Assembly (NCBI GenBank): GCA_007128275.1
Contig: SKXR01000136.1
Span: 1-7,405, forward strand
Direction of reading: 5' to 3'
DNA: 7,405 bases
Origin: Kiritimatiellia bacterium
GTDB taxonomy: Bacteria > Verrucomicrobiota > Kiritimatiellia > SLAD01
How positions within the stretch are numbered: the stretch's first letter is position 1; each line of letters opens with the position of its first letter. The notes beneath the pieces are model-generated. The model worked only from the letters and a program-made list of their open reading frames with translations. It had not been told where the DNA came from and did no database searches. This document shows positions 1 through 6,713 of this stretch, piece after piece. A program made the translations under genes and the position numbers.

Positions 1-1004
1 AGGATCAGCCGGTACGGTTCGCCGAGTTCCTCCATGAATTGCCAAAGCGGAGCGACCACTTGGCGGTCGAAATCCTCGATGGCCCGCGTCTTGAGTTTGG
101 CGTCGCCCATGTGGCCGCATTCGTCCGGCGCTTCCACGTGGACGTAGACAAAATCCTTTTTCGACATGATCTCCTTGGCGGCGGCGACTTTGCCCGCATA
201 GTTGGTGTCCACGAAGCCGGTGGCGCCTTCCACCACGGGGACCTCAAGACCAGCCAGCATGCCCAGCCCTCGCACGAGATCGACGGCGGTGATGACGCCG
301 CCGGACAGGCCGTAGAGTTCCTTAAAGCCCGGCAAACTCAGGGCGCGGCCCTGGCCCCACAGCCATATCTGCGTCGCCGTTACCTTGCCGGCCGCTTTAC
401 GAGCTTGATTGACGGGATGATCTTGAAGAATAGACTTCGACTGTTCCATGAGCGCGCGCACCTCCGCCTGGCGTTCGCCCGCGGGTAGGTAGGGGGCGAT
501 CTCGCGGTCGGAGATGTCGTGCGGCGGTTGCGACGACAGGTCGGCGGGGCCATTACGCCATACCAGCAGATGGCGGTAGCTGATGCCGGGATAGAATTTC
601 CGTTCGCCGTTTTCGAGGGCGGCGGCCAGGTCACGGATAAGGATATCGCCTTCTTCGCTGGTGATATGGCCTGCGGAGTAGTCGATCATGCGCCCGTCGC
701 GTATGGTGACCAGGTTGCATCGGAAGGCCACATCGTCCGGTGCCAAGGCGATGTTTGCGCCCGCCGCCTCAATGGGGGCGCGACCGGTGTACTGGTCGGC
801 GGCGTTGTATCCGAGCAGTCCCATGTTGCACACGTCGCTGCCGGGCGGGAGCCCGTCGGGTACGGTCCGAATGTTGTGCAACACGCCGCGTGCCGCGATC
901 CGGCGCATGGCGGGGATGCGTGCGGCTTGAAGAGGGGTTTTGTCGCCGAGCTCCGCCACCGGATAATCGCCCATGCCGTCGCCGACCAGTAAAAGATATT
1001 TCAT
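1..1004 (-). CDS. apgM: ApgM-type cofactor-independent phosphoglycerate mutase / proposed homoserine kinase (3' end outside window)
   Basis: I translated this by hand. It starts MKYLLLVGDGMGDYPVAELG and stays open for 334 codons to the window edge, so the C-terminus (about 60 residues of a ~400-residue family) is missing. It belongs to the alkaline-phosphatase superfamily. Visible catalytic elements are the metal ligand D9 in VGDGMGD, the nucleophilic serine S56 in PPGSDVCNMGLLGYN, and the second metal site in VEAPDECGHMGD (D294, H298). Family members interconvert 2- and 3-phosphoglycerate in the cytoplasm through a phosphoserine intermediate. A bacterial subgroup is instead annotated as proposed homoserine kinase, and sequence alone does not separate the two here. 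ATG at 1004 is chosen because the VGDGMGD strand begins right after it. The only Shine-Dalgarno-like run (GAGGCGGG on the minus strand) lies rather far upstream. The gene is divergent from manA across 118 bases in which I found no clear promoter boxes. Confidence 0.93.
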   Translation of the reverse strand, partial: MKYLLLVGDGMGDYPVAELGDKTPLQAARIPAMRRIAARGVLHNIRTVPDGLPPGSDVCNMGLLGYNAADQYTGRAPIEAAGANIALAPDDVAFRCNLVTIRDGRMIDYSAGHITSEEGDILIRDLAAALENGERKFYPGISYRHLLVWRNGPADLSSQPPHDISDREIAPYLPAGERQAEVRALMEQSKSILQDHPVNQARKAAGKVTATQIWLWGQGRALSLPGFKELYGLSGGVITAVDLVRGLGMLAGLEVPVVEGATGFVDTNYAGKVAAAKEIMSKKDFVYVHVEAPDECGHMGDAKLKTRAIEDFDRQVVAPLWQFMEELGEPYRLI

Positions 1005-1122
1005 GATTCGCGTGTCCCGCCTCAAATGAATGGAAGCCGCAACGTTACCCGAAGCCTTCGATGCGGTCAATGCGCAGAATTTGAAGGTTGATTCGCCTAT
1101 GCGATCCCGATAAAGAAGACGC

Positions 1123-2100
1123 ATGAAGACGGTGTATCCTTTGATCTTTCGCCCTGTTTATCAGAACTATATATGGGGGGGCGACCGGATTGTGCGGCAA
1201 TTCAACCGGGACGAGCCGCCCGGCGTGTATGCGGAATCCTGGGAGGTGTCGGATCGTCCCGAAGGGATGAGCGTGGTCGCGAACGGCTCGCTGCAGGGCA
1301 AGCGCCTGACGGATCTGGTTCGTGAGCAGGGCGAAGATTTGCTGGGGGCGGGACGAAACGCGGATCGGTTTCCTTTGCTCATCAAGTTAATCGATGCGCG
1401 TGAGACACTCAGTGTGCAGGTGCATCCCGACGATGCCATGGCGGGGCGCACCGGCGGCGAGGCGAAGTCGGAGATGTGGTACGTTCTCGACGCCGATCCG
1501 GCCGCCTGCGTGTATGCCGGTCTCCAGCCCGGCGTCACGGAAACGACGCTCCGGGAGGCGATTCGGGACCAGTCTCTGGACCCATTGCTCCACGTCGTGC
1601 CGGTGCAAGCCGGCGACGCGGTATTCATGCCGGGTGGGCGTGTGCATGCAATCGGCGCGGGTTGCCTTCTGCTGGAGGTGCAACAAAACTCAAACACCAC
1701 CTACCGCCTTTACGATTGGGGCCGGGCCGGGCCGGACGGGACCCCGCGGGACTTGCATATCGATGAAGCGATGCAGGTGATCCGCTGGCAGGATGACGGA
1801 ACGGCCAAGGTGACGCCTCGGCGTTTGGGGAATATCGAACAGAACGAACTCTGGGAGGTGTTATCGTGCCCTTGGTTTCGCATGGAACGGTTGGTGCTCC
1901 GCGAACCGTGGCCCGCCGGGCACGACGGACGATCGTTTCAGGTGCTTTTTTGCGCCGATGCGCCGGTGATGATCCGTACGGAACACGGCCAGGAAAAATT
2001 GATCCCGGGAACCTCTTGCCTCATTCCGGCGGCCTTGACGCAGTATCAGCTGGAGCCCTTATCTTCCCTTGCGACCATATTGCGGATTACGCGCCCGTGA
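1123..2100 (+). CDS. manA: Class I mannose-6-phosphate isomerase, short form
   Basis: The 325-residue protein matches the short bacterial class I phosphomannose isomerases (about 315-325 residues). These are cytoplasmic zinc enzymes interconverting mannose-6-phosphate and fructose-6-phosphate, which feed GDP-mannose and polysaccharide synthesis or mannose use. The N-terminal IWGGDRI and ESWEVSDRPEG (38-48) are family signatures. Zinc ligands are visible as Q99 and H101 in VQVHPDD, E117 in KSEMWYVL, and H175 in GGRVHAIGAG. The substrate-side arginine lies in NTTYRLYDWGR (R195). The jelly-roll C-terminal half runs from about 230 to 325 and is less conserved. A weak AAGAAG ribosome site sits about five bases before ATG 1123. 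The gene ends 12 bases before the stop of the convergent kinase gene. A short GCCCG/CGGGC hairpin spans the stop codon but has no T-tract. The neighbouring sugar-phosphate enzyme apgM is divergent and may share control. Confidence 0.95.
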   Translation: MKTVYPLIFRPVYQNYIWGGDRIVRQFNRDEPPGVYAESWEVSDRPEGMSVVANGSLQGKRLTDLVREQGEDLLGAGRNADRFPLLIKLIDARETLSVQVHPDDAMAGRTGGEAKSEMWYVLDADPAACVYAGLQPGVTETTLREAIRDQSLDPLLHVVPVQAGDAVFMPGGRVHAIGAGCLLLEVQQNSNTTYRLYDWGRAGPDGTPRDLHIDEAMQVIRWQDDGTAKVTPRRLGNIEQNELWEVLSCPWFRMERLVLREPWPAGHDGRSFQVLFCADAPVMIRTEHGQEKLIPGTSCLIPAALTQYQLEPLSSLATILRITRP

Positions 2101-2112
2101 GCCGGGCTTGGA

Positions 2113-2583
2113 CTAGCAGCCTGCTGTGGCGTTTGATGCCTCGGCCGGTTGCCGTCGCTTGACCAAGCGCATACGATTCGTGGCGTTGGGAAGTTTCTCG
2201 TACTGCACGTCATCCATGAATTGATGAATCAGGAACAAGCCGACCCCGCGTTCGTTTCCTTCCAGCCAATGCTCCGGAAATTTGGGCTCCGTGTAGGATC
2301 CGAAATCAAACGCCTTTCCGCTGTCAATGATGTCGACGGTGAAGGTTTCGTCATTGGCAAGGATGGCAATATGCAATGGCGGTTTGGGGTTCATGGCCCC
2401 GTACGCGTGGTCCAGCACGTTGGCGCAGGCTTCGTCCACGGCCATTTCCACGTGGTCGATGTCATCCATGCACAACCCGGCGGCCGTGGCCAGTCGCGTG
2501 ACGACCCAACGGATCATGGCCAGGGAAGTCGAATTTCCCGGCAGTAGTAATTCGTATGCTTTTCTGCGTAATGCCGCGCACAT
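2113..2583 (-). CDS. RsbW/SpoIIAB-type anti-sigma factor serine kinase (HATPase_c_2)
   Basis: This 156-residue protein is a single GHKL ATPase domain of the anti-sigma-factor kinase type. The N box is EMAVDEACANVLDHAY (46-61, with E51 and N55 placed to bind Mg-ATP), the G1 box is IIDSGKAFD (85-93, D87), and the G2 box is ERGVGLFLIHQFMDDV (111-126). In this family the protein binds and holds a sigma factor or another target and phosphorylates a STAS antagonist on serine. The first 20 residues and the Ala/Lys/Arg-rich C-terminus (from about 140) are outside the domain. The gene follows the STAS gene with 4 bases between the STAS stop and this ATG. AGGA lies 7 bases before the ATG, inside the STAS coding end, so the two are almost certainly co-transcribed and translationally coupled. 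The G1 box has SGKAF where DxGxGF is more usual, which may alter nucleotide handling. Target unknown: no sigma factor is in the window. Confidence 0.88.
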   Translation of the reverse strand: MCAALRRKAYELLLPGNSTSLAMIRWVVTRLATAAGLCMDDIDHVEMAVDEACANVLDHAYGAMNPKPPLHIAILANDETFTVDIIDSGKAFDFGSYTEPKFPEHWLEGNERGVGLFLIHQFMDDVQYEKLPNATNRMRLVKRRQPAEASNATAGC

Positions 2584-2587
2584 AAGG

Positions 2588-2956
2588 CTATCCTGAACTT
2601 TCGACCGCGGGGACGTCTTGTAAGGCGTCCTCTATGGAAGAACGCACATTGAGCACTTGATGCAAGCCAAGCAACTTCAATATACTCTGAATTTTCGAAG
2701 AAATCCGGCACAAGACCAAGCGGCCATTGCGCGATTCACATTGACGATGGTAATGAAAGAAAAGACCGAATGTGGCGCTGTTCATATAGGACAACTGGCC
2801 GCAGTCGATAACAATGTGCGGGCACTCCGACTGGCATAGCGTTTCCAGCGTCTGGGACAGTTTTATTTCACTGGCGGCATCGAGTACGCCCTTTAGGGAC
2901 ACCACATGATAGTGGGGTTCCGATCGCGTTGTGATCTCAAAATAGTCTTTGCCCAT
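2588..2956 (-). CDS. STAS-domain anti-sigma factor antagonist (RsbV/SpoIIAA type)
   Basis: This 122-residue protein (from ATG 2956) is one STAS domain. The family architecture is clear: a first strand with FEITTRSEPHYHVVSLKG, then LDAASEIKLSQTLETL as the first helix, HIVIDCGQLSYMNSATFGLF as the strand leading to the phosphorylation loop, and GRLVLCRISSKIQSILKLLGL leading to the last helix. The serine of the MNSATFG loop (residue 60 from this start) is where the partner kinase would phosphorylate. The usual sequence there is D-S-[ST]-G-L, so the acidic residue and the glycine are replaced. It is the first gene of the operon with the RsbW-type kinase and is the part the PP2C phosphatase would reactivate. 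An in-frame TTG at 2968 adds four residues, but neither start has a good ribosome site; ATG is preferred. A promoter lies about 50-80 bases upstream. Confidence 0.86.
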   Translation of the reverse strand: MGKDYFEITTRSEPHYHVVSLKGVLDAASEIKLSQTLETLCQSECPHIVIDCGQLSYMNSATFGLFFHYHRQCESRNGRLVLCRISSKIQSILKLLGLHQVLNVRSSIEDALQDVPAVESSG

Positions 2957-3008
2957 AGCGACTGCCAATAGCGGTGAAAAAGCACGTATCTATCCCAGTC
3001 TGGGGTGA

Positions 3009-3038
3009 ATTGTACACTCCAAGCGCTATCACTGTCCA
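3009..3038 (-). promoter_or_regulatory. Sigma70-like promoter for the STAS-kinase operon
   Basis: Reading leftwards, TGGACA (3033-3038, 5 of 6 against TTGACA) is followed after 18 bases by TACAAT (3009-3014, 5 of 6 against TATAAT). A start near 3002 would give a leader of about 45 bases before ATG 2956. The match is good and correctly placed for the operon, but it is only a consensus match. It suggests housekeeping-type transcription and not self-activation by an alternative sigma factor. Confidence 0.5.
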
Positions 3039-3114
3039 TCGATAAAACAGGCGGGGCGGCGCGCGCGCGGCGGTGACGGGATATTCTATTTGATTCTCGT
3101 TCCTATCTGGGGCT

Positions 3115-4419
3115 ATGTTCATGCGCATGAATCACCGTTCCAAAGTTGCCGTGTTAAGGACATCGCCCGCTACGGTTCTCGAGGATACACATCGCCTGAT
3201 GAATCTGGCGGGGTATCAGGACGTGATCGACCGGTCCGTCGATACCGCGCTGAAAATCAATATCAGCTGGCATTTCTTCTATCCGGGATCCTCCACCACG
3301 CCGTGGCAGCTGGACGGGGTCATCCGCGCCATGAAAAAGGACGGATACGATGCTTCGCTGATGCACGGATGCCATAACCGGACTGTGGTGATTGATGCGC
3401 ATCTCGGCGAGCGGGAAAATAAGCAGGTGAACGTAACCGACGCCCACGGCTTGCGGAATCTGCATCTCTACGAAGACGAAGAGTGGATTCATATTCGAGA
3501 CGCGGTGGGCGACCTGACGGATCAATTCCTTTGCCTGAACGACGTCTACCCCGACGGGTTCATGATTCCCAAACGGTTTATCGGTGAGAACATCATTCAT
3601 CTGCCTACGGTGAAGACCCATGTCTTCACCACCATGACCGGGGCCATGAAGAACGCCTTTGGCGGCCTGCTGAATGAGCGCAGACACTGGACCCATCCGG
3701 TGATCCATGAAACGCTGGTGGACCTGTTGAGAATCCAACAAAAGATTCATTCGGGCGTTTTCGCGGTGATGGACGGGACGTTCGCCGGGGACGGTCCCGG
3801 CCCTCGTTGCATGATTCCGCACGTCAAGAACGTGTTGCTGGCGTCCGCCGACCAGGTGGCCATTGACGCCACGGCGGCGAAACTGATGGGATTCGATCCC
3901 TTGCGGGACGTCAAGTTCATCCGCCTCGCGCATGAGGCCGGATTGGGGCAGGGCGATCCACGCGAAATTGAGTTGGTGGGCGATGTCGACGCCGCATCGG
4001 AAAACTGGAATTTCGTTGGACCGTACACGAAGATGACGTTTGCGAGTCGCATGCAGCATCATATCTATTGGGGACCGCTGAAGAAGCCTGTGGAGTGGAG
4101 CCTGAAGACGGTCCTGGCCCCATGGGCGTATCTGGCCAGCGTGCTCTATCACGACACCTTCTGGTACCCCACGCACCAGCAGCGCATCCACGATATTCTC
4201 AGCAGCCCGTGGGGCCGCCTGTTTCAGCAATGGGACGAGCTGGCCATCGACGCCACCGATTTGGATGCCGCCGGATGGGCCGATGTGGGCGACTCGCCGA
4301 TGAAACTCAAACGCGAAAGCATGCGCTATTTCCTGGAATCGTTGCGCATCCTCGGCCTCTGCGTAAAGGAAGCGCCGGAATTTGCCGCTCGGAAACGCCT
4401 GAAAAAGGCGACGGGCTGA
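3115..4419 (+). CDS. DUF362 domain-containing protein, function unknown
   Basis: The 434-residue protein carries the hallmarks of DUF362. These are an opening KVAVLRT strand (10-16), KINISW followed by a helix with DGVIRAMKKDGY (67-78), the signature LPTVKTHVFTTMTGAMKNAFG (163-183), VMDGTFAGDGPGP (218-230), and LLASADQVAIDATAAKLMGF (241-260). Some DUF362 proteins carry an added ferredoxin domain with CxxCxxC clusters; none is present here, so this is the non-ferredoxin type. Residues 290-434 form an extension beyond the core with an aromatic, mildly hydrophobic stretch (about 334-351) that is not a convincing membrane segment. No signal peptide is seen. Three in-frame ATGs (3115, 3121, 3127) lie together. 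The longest is given as the outer limit, though a GGGG run at 3109-3112 is better spaced for 3121. The gene sits between the two halves of a partner-switching system and ends 4 bases from the stop of the convergent phosphatase gene. No biochemical role is claimed. Confidence 0.9.
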   Translation: MFMRMNHRSKVAVLRTSPATVLEDTHRLMNLAGYQDVIDRSVDTALKINISWHFFYPGSSTTPWQLDGVIRAMKKDGYDASLMHGCHNRTVVIDAHLGERENKQVNVTDAHGLRNLHLYEDEEWIHIRDAVGDLTDQFLCLNDVYPDGFMIPKRFIGENIIHLPTVKTHVFTTMTGAMKNAFGGLLNERRHWTHPVIHETLVDLLRIQQKIHSGVFAVMDGTFAGDGPGPRCMIPHVKNVLLASADQVAIDATAAKLMGFDPLRDVKFIRLAHEAGLGQGDPREIELVGDVDAASENWNFVGPYTKMTFASRMQHHIYWGPLKKPVEWSLKTVLAPWAYLASVLYHDTFWYPTHQQRIHDILSSPWGRLFQQWDELAIDATDLDAAGWADVGDSPMKLKRESMRYFLESLRILGLCVKEAPEFAARKRLKKATG

Positions 4420-4423
4420 TCGC

Positions 4424-5995
4424 TCAACGAATTTCCGTGACCAGCATGGAAAAGTCGTCGCTCACGGCTTCCCCGTTCCGGTGCAGGTCCACGGCGGCGC
4501 GCACCGCGTCGATGATGGCCGTCGGGGTCTCGGCACCGTGTTCACGGAGGAGCGCCAGCAGGCGCTCGTCCCCGAATTCTTCGGCGGCCTCGTTCATCGC
4601 TTCGGTCAACCCGTCCGTATAGAAGATCAGGCGATCGCCTTCCTCCACGGTCATTTCCTTGACCGGAAAGTCCTGCCCCTCCATGAAGCCGAGGGCCGGG
4701 CCGTTTGGAAACTTCCAGAGCTCGAGTTCCTTGCGGCGCAGACTGTAAGCGATCGGATAGGGATGTCCGGCGTTCGCGATGCGGAACGAGTTGTCCGAGA
4801 GATCGAGCACCGCATAGATCATGGTGATGAACTCGTATTCGGGAATCTCTTTGACCAGCATTTCGTTGAGAGTATACAGCACCCGGTCCGGTTGAAACAG
4901 GTCGGCGTGCAGGTGGCCACGCGCGAACCCGCCTTTCTCTTTCACGGAAGACACGGCCATCTTTAACAGCCCGGAGATCAGCGCGGCGCTGACGCCATGT
5001 CCGGATACGTCCGCCATGTACATCGCCACATGATCATGGTCCAGACTGAAAACGTCAAAGAGATCGCCGCCGAGCATGTCGGACGTCAGATAAAACCTGT
5101 CGATGACCAAGCGATCCTGACGGGGAAACGCCGTGGGCAGGAAGCCGAGCTGCACGGTTTGCGCGAGTTTCAGGTCGCGCTCCATGCGGCTATTGTGCTC
5201 GGCAAGTTGTTTGTTCGAGGCCCTCAACATGTCGTTGCGACTGGCCAATGCTTCGCTAAGGCGCTTGATCTCTTCAAAGGCCTCACGCTGTTGATAGTAC
5301 AGGCTGACGACAAGCGTGATGAGAAAGATGATGATGAGACTGACGGGGACGATGGCGACCTGCACGGCTAACAGTTTGCCATGCACCGTATCGGCCGTGA
5401 TATCGACGCCCACCACGGCCACCGTCTGGCCGAGGTCGTTCTTGATCGGGGCATAACCCGAGATCAGGTCGGGATACGGCGGGTCCGGCTGGATGCGCGT
5501 GTCCGCGGTCGGGCGATGCCAGGCTTCGACCAGTTGCGGCCAGGTCGTGGCGTCGTACGGGGCGCCGGGTTCCTCGCCGAGTTCGTCCTCGGAAATGACG
5601 CCGTCGCCGTCCCGGTCGCGTGGACTTTCGTCCACCACGAACACGTAATCCGTCACGACCGCATCCGGTTCGGTGCTGCGGCGCATCGTGTAGATGTACC
5701 GCACATCCGGGTTTTGCTTGGATACGCGGTCCAGCAGGCGTTGGACCCGCAGAAACGCCTCTTTTCCCATGTCATCGGGCGTGTGGACCTGTTCCAGATC
5801 CGCGGCGTCAATCCCCGCCGCCACGGCAATGGCGACCCCCATCGCGTGGTGCCGGATTTCAGCGATGACGGCGCGCCGGGCGGTCATATACAGGATGACA
5901 AAAAGGATGGCCACGGCCGTCCACATCAAGGCCAATCCTGTCCATCGGCGCCGTGTCAGCCCCGAAAAGAAACGGAACGGTTTGTCTCCCTTCAA
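4424..5995 (-). CDS. Membrane-anchored PP2C (SpoIIE/RsbU-type) serine phosphatase with periplasmic sensor domain
   Basis: This 523-residue protein is numbered from TTG 5995. It has a short basic cytoplasmic tail, TM1 (about 18-37), a periplasmic Cache-like sensor region (about 38-206, including YIYTMRR), TM2 (about 208-233), a coiled-coil linker (about 236-282), and a PP2C/SpoIIE domain to the end. Phosphatase metal ligands are visible in GGDLFDVF (D311), MADVSGHG (D329), FYTDGLTEA (D461) and SDDFSML (D513/D514). LAQTVQLGFLP is the typical lead-in to this domain in RsbU-like proteins. The sensor contains DRDGDGVISEDE (127-138), a perfect EF-hand loop. The expected role is dephosphorylating a STAS antagonist when a periplasmic signal is sensed, and the STAS protein at 2588-2956 is the obvious candidate substrate. 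TTG 5995 is chosen because GAGGAG lies exactly 6 bases upstream. An in-frame ATG at 6037 adds 14 residues but has no ribosome site. Confidence 0.92.
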   Translation of the reverse strand: MKGDKPFRFFSGLTRRRWTGLALMWTAVAILFVILYMTARRAVIAEIRHHAMGVAIAVAAGIDAADLEQVHTPDDMGKEAFLRVQRLLDRVSKQNPDVRYIYTMRRSTEPDAVVTDYVFVVDESPRDRDGDGVISEDELGEEPGAPYDATTWPQLVEAWHRPTADTRIQPDPPYPDLISGYAPIKNDLGQTVAVVGVDITADTVHGKLLAVQVAIVPVSLIIIFLITLVVSLYYQQREAFEEIKRLSEALASRNDMLRASNKQLAEHNSRMERDLKLAQTVQLGFLPTAFPRQDRLVIDRFYLTSDMLGGDLFDVFSLDHDHVAMYMADVSGHGVSAALISGLLKMAVSSVKEKGGFARGHLHADLFQPDRVLYTLNEMLVKEIPEYEFITMIYAVLDLSDNSFRIANAGHPYPIAYSLRRKELELWKFPNGPALGFMEGQDFPVKEMTVEEGDRLIFYTDGLTEAMNEAAEEFGDERLLALLREHGAETPTAIIDAVRAAVDLHRNGEAVSDDFSMLVTEIR

Positions 5996-6001
5996 TGTGC
6001 A

Positions 6002-6007
6002 CTCCTC
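6002..6007 (-). promoter_or_regulatory. Strong ribosome binding site deciding a TTG start for the phosphatase gene
   Basis: The minus strand reads GAGGAG here, followed by six bases (TGCACA) and then TTG at 5993-5995. This is near-ideal Shine-Dalgarno spacing. The upstream in-frame ATG at 6035-6037 is preceded by AT-rich sequence with no purine run. The site therefore argues that translation begins at TTG, giving a start typed as weak by codon but strong by ribosome binding. Confidence 0.6.
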
Positions 6008-6136
6008 ACGATCAGCCAGCGTTTTCCTGAAGTGCATTGAGCATACATAATTCGATAGACTATGGTATATAAAACGAAGGTGGTAGGCTGATGGCCGGAT
6101 CGCGGGGACCAGCCGCAGTTCAATGCGGACGATTGA

Positions 6137-6679
6137 TTAGTCGAAGTAGAAGCGAACGCTGAAGAGGATGCGGAATTCGTCATCCTGCGCTTTCCCGTCA
6201 TCATTATCGACGAAGATATCATCAGTGGCATAAAGGTAGCTGCCATTCACGGCAAGAGCGACGTTGTCGCGGATGAAGTACTTCACGCCACCGCCGACCG
6301 AAAATACCGCGGCGTCAGTGTCGATATCGCTATCGTCGGCTTCGACATCGGCCCAGACAACGCCGGCGCTCAGGAACGGCACAAAGGCCGAACCCAATAC
6401 GAGGTTGTACTCGGCACGGACTCCCAACTCGGTGCTCATATAGTGCTCGTTGTCGCGCAACCCAGCGACCAAGGCCACTTCGATTCCGTCGGCGACGAGC
6501 TGACCGTAAGCGAGCTGAATGTTTACTTCATCTCCCATCAGATTGATGTATCCTGCACCTTCAAGAACCTTGGTTCCCTTGTCCAGATTAGGGGTAACTC
6601 CGCCAGATTCCTTTTCAGCGGCGAACGCCGAACCCGCCAACATAGCTGCAACTGCAAACACGAACCACTTGTTACTCAT
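6137..6679 (-). CDS. Small outer-membrane beta-barrel protein
   Basis: The 180-residue product begins MSNKWFVFAVAAMLAGSAFA, a clean Sec signal peptide with a predicted cut after SAFA (A20), leaving a mature protein of 160 residues. The rest consists of alternating hydrophobic/polar strands with turns, such as VNIQLAYGQL, GIEVALVAGL, STELGVRAEYNL, FVPFLSAGVVWADV, AVFSVGGGVKYFI, NVALAVNGSYLY and EFRILFSVRFYF. This resembles eight-stranded OmpA/opacity-like barrels (OMP_b-brl type). The final strand ends FYFD, so the terminal aromatic sits one residue from the end. Two inter-strand loops are strongly acidic (DDSDIDTD at about 115-122 and VDNDDGKAQDDE near the C-terminus). AGGAG lies 9 bases before the ATG, and a hairpin lies further up in the leader. 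The gene appears monocistronic: about 140 bases separate it from the downstream phosphatase start, although no clear terminator is present. Ligand or transport role cannot be stated. Confidence 0.82.
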   Translation of the reverse strand: MSNKWFVFAVAAMLAGSAFAAEKESGGVTPNLDKGTKVLEGAGYINLMGDEVNIQLAYGQLVADGIEVALVAGLRDNEHYMSTELGVRAEYNLVLGSAFVPFLSAGVVWADVEADDSDIDTDAAVFSVGGGVKYFIRDNVALAVNGSYLYATDDIFVDNDDGKAQDDEFRILFSVRFYFD

Positions 6680-6713
6680 CTGCTGTTTCTCCTGATTTGT
6701 TTCCTTTGTCTAC

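Noticed and set aside
39..992. Plus-strand open frames (39-488, 519-992) opposite apgM
   Set aside because: The minus strand encodes a continuous ApgM protein with catalytic residues through the same bases.
2093..2107. GCCCG/CGGGC hairpin over the manA stop as a terminator
   Set aside because: The stem is only five pairs and is followed by two T bases only, so it does not qualify as an intrinsic terminator.
3059..3069. Alternating GC run (possible Z-DNA-forming tract) upstream of DUF362
   Set aside because: Eleven alternating bases in a GC-rich genome are too short to support a special role.
3090..3119. TTGATT-N18-TATGTT as a promoter for the DUF362 gene
   Set aside because: Its -10 would overlap the start codons, placing transcription start inside the coding region, and each box is only 4 of 6.
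3154..4230. Long 358-codon open frame on the minus strand opposite DUF362
   Set aside because: It is fully antisense to a strongly recognisable DUF362 gene, has no family motifs, and is rich in His/Arg/Gln as expected of a GC-rich shadow frame.
5381..6040. Plus-strand open frame of 219 codons opposite the phosphatase gene, and similar frames at 4481-4966 and 4997-5371
   Set aside because: These lie opposite the conserved sensor and PP2C domains, lack ribosome sites, and their composition is that of shadow frames.
6060..6119. GGCTGGT/ATCAGCC hairpin downstream of the outer-membrane protein gene as its terminator
   Set aside because: The stem has a long loop and a wobble pair, and the T-rich sequence after it starts several bases too late.
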